Positions 63,107-64,000 of a stretch of DNA of 64,000 nt are shown piece by piece (the stretch's first letter is position 1; each line of letters begins with the position of its first letter). Both the position numbers and the translations under genes were made by a program. The DNA lies in contig JAGVLO010000004.1 in the NCBI GenBank assembly GCA_020049775.1, forward strand, positions 1-64,000. The letters are read 5' to 3'. This stretch comes from Alphaproteobacteria bacterium (GTDB lineage Bacteria; Pseudomonadota; Alphaproteobacteria; Rickettsiales; SXRF01). The notes beneath the pieces are model-generated. The model ran no database searches. It was not told the DNA's origin and saw only the letters and a program-made list of their open reading frames with translations.

Positions 63107-64000
63107 TGCAGCCGTTCGCTCATCATGGACGTGAAGCGGTTGTCAGGGTCAATGTCGTGTATCTGCTCGCACCATTCGGTTGCGCTTTTTCCATACATCT
63201 TATGGAAAAGTTCCGGTGTGAGCATGGCGTCTTTGGCGAGGTAGATGCGCCCGCCATGGTCGGCAACCCACTGGTCAAGCTTGGGCAGCATAGAGCGCAC
63301 TCGCGCTGTGTTTGGGAAATCGAGTGCAATACTGTAGCCGCGCAAGGGGAAGGTGAGCAGGCCTTTGCCTTCGCGGTGGTATTTTATAACTGCAAGGAAG
63401 GAAAATCCCTTGCATTGATGCACTGTCTCAAGGAAGTGGCGCAGTTTGGAGGCAATGTCCGGTGTTTCGGGAATCAGGCACTGGTACTGGAAAAACCCGC
63501 GCTTGCCATAGAGCTTATTCCACATGCCGATGCTGTCGAGCGGGTGGAAGAAACCGTTGAAGTTCACAATTTCGCTGCGCGGATCGACCGTGTATTTTTT
63601 AAAGCGCCAGCGGTTATACAGCGCCATGGAATAACGGTTGAGTACAAAGCCGGGCAGGAACACAGGCACTTTCAGTTTGGTGGGTGCGGGTGTGAATTCT
63701 GAAAGCACCATGCCGCCATCGCCGGTGGTGATGTGGTTGGCGGCTTCGAATACACCGCGCCCGAGCGATTCGCCGCTGGCCATGTGGTCTATCCAGCCTA
63801 CCATGTAATCGGCGCTGTCGCGGTAGCGCTCGAACGCGCCCACCATGTCCTCAATCGATTTGACGCAGTAGGTGTTAGTCTTGAGCGACGCTGAGGAAAT
63901 GGGCTTAAGTTGTAGCGTGATCTCCTCGATAATACCTGTCATGCCCATGCCGCCGGCGGTGGCCCAGAAAATATCGCTTTTGTCCGTTGGTGAGCAGGCA
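63088..64000 (-). CDS. dprE1: DprE1-like decaprenylphosphoryl-ribose 2-oxidase, 5' end outside window
   Basis: The minus frame stays open to the edge (304 codons plus), about the last two thirds of a ~460-residue protein; the FAD-binding N-terminus is outside. Signatures: CSPTDKSDIFWATAGGMGMTGIIEEITLQLKPI, VGWIDHMASG, FFQYQCLIPE, and IYLAKD with the essential Lys. DprE1 oxidises polyprenylphosphoryl-ribose for epimerisation to arabinose. The position equal to Mycobacterium Cys387 is Ala (GYSIALDFP). Confidence 0.88.
   Translation of the reverse strand, partial: ACSPTDKSDIFWATAGGMGMTGIIEEITLQLKPISSASLKTNTYCVKSIEDMVGAFERYRDSADYMVGWIDHMASGESLGRGVFEAANHITTGDGGMVLSEFTPAPTKLKVPVFLPGFVLNRYSMALYNRWRFKKYTVDPRSEIVNFNGFFHPLDSIGMWNKLYGKRGFFQYQCLIPETPDIASKLRHFLETVHQCKGFSFLAVIKYHREGKGLLTFPLRGYSIALDFPNTARVRSMLPKLDQWVADHGGRIYLAKDAMLTPELFHKMYGKSATEWCEQIHDIDPDNRFTSMMSERLQWKNKA

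Overview
The window looks like a moderately GC-rich alphaproteobacterial chromosome. It carries several gene orders and families typical of that class: tkt-gap-pgk-fba-thiE, lnt-XRE regulator-metK-trmB, miaB-phoH-ybeY-corC-lnt, a DUF1150-like protein, a TIGR02186-like/TauE pair and ffs-dnaX-ybaB-recR. I cannot place it to genus; a Rhodospirillales- or Micavibrio-like lineage is a guess. Most of the window is ordinary core metabolism, interrupted by a few small accessory patches and one striking cell-envelope module at the right edge.

Layout. 1-8.6 kb (minus strand): a proline-rich secreted protein cut by the left edge, then one tight operon tkt-gap-pgk-(small unknown)-fba-thiE-efp-suhB for central carbon metabolism, thiamine and translation. 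8.6-9.2 kb: a coiled-coil protein and tRNA-Ala(TGC). 9.2-12.6 kb: a 3.4-kb genomic islet between the 3' end of tRNA-Ala and a 14-bp copy of that end. It carries a Panacea-type antitoxin with an unknown partner, a mobile mystery A/B (HTH plus Fic) pair and a GrlR-like protein, but no integrase. 12.7-15.7 kb: a membrane protein, a purine permease and a small secreted protein. 16.2-21.6 kb: a metal-handling region with a cupredoxin plus FTR1 iron permease behind a perfect FNR-type site, two Cys/Met-rich exported proteins, and a TonB-dependent receptor plus TonB behind a Fur-like box. 21.7-22.8 kb: an AT-richer PLD-like gene next to tRNA-Pro(TGG).

22.9-36 kb: dapA, smpB, a large Ala/Pro/Lys-rich protein, a complete biotin cluster in two divergent arms (bioB-bioA and bioF-bioH-bioC-bioD), an RDD protein, UspA, a TauE exporter with its partner, a lipoprotein and a CysQ-like phosphatase. 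36-46 kb: tsaB, a pterin dehydratase, miaB-phoH-ybeY-corC-lnt, an XRE regulator, then metK-trmB behind an unusual structured leader with a duplicated ribosome-binding region. 46-59 kb: metZ, queE-queC plus a membrane-anchored PUA-like protein, lolA, ftsK, SRP RNA, dnaX-ybaB-recR and a SulP transporter.

59-64 kb (minus strand): dprE1 (cut by the right edge), two tandem AftB-like GT-C arabinofuranosyltransferases and dprE2, all overlapping. In mycobacteria these families make decaprenylphosphoryl-arabinose and add arabinofuranose to the cell wall. Finding both epimerase subunits and two matching transferases as one operon in a Gram-negative bacterium is the strongest candidate for an undescribed system: probably arabinofuranosylation of a surface glycan.
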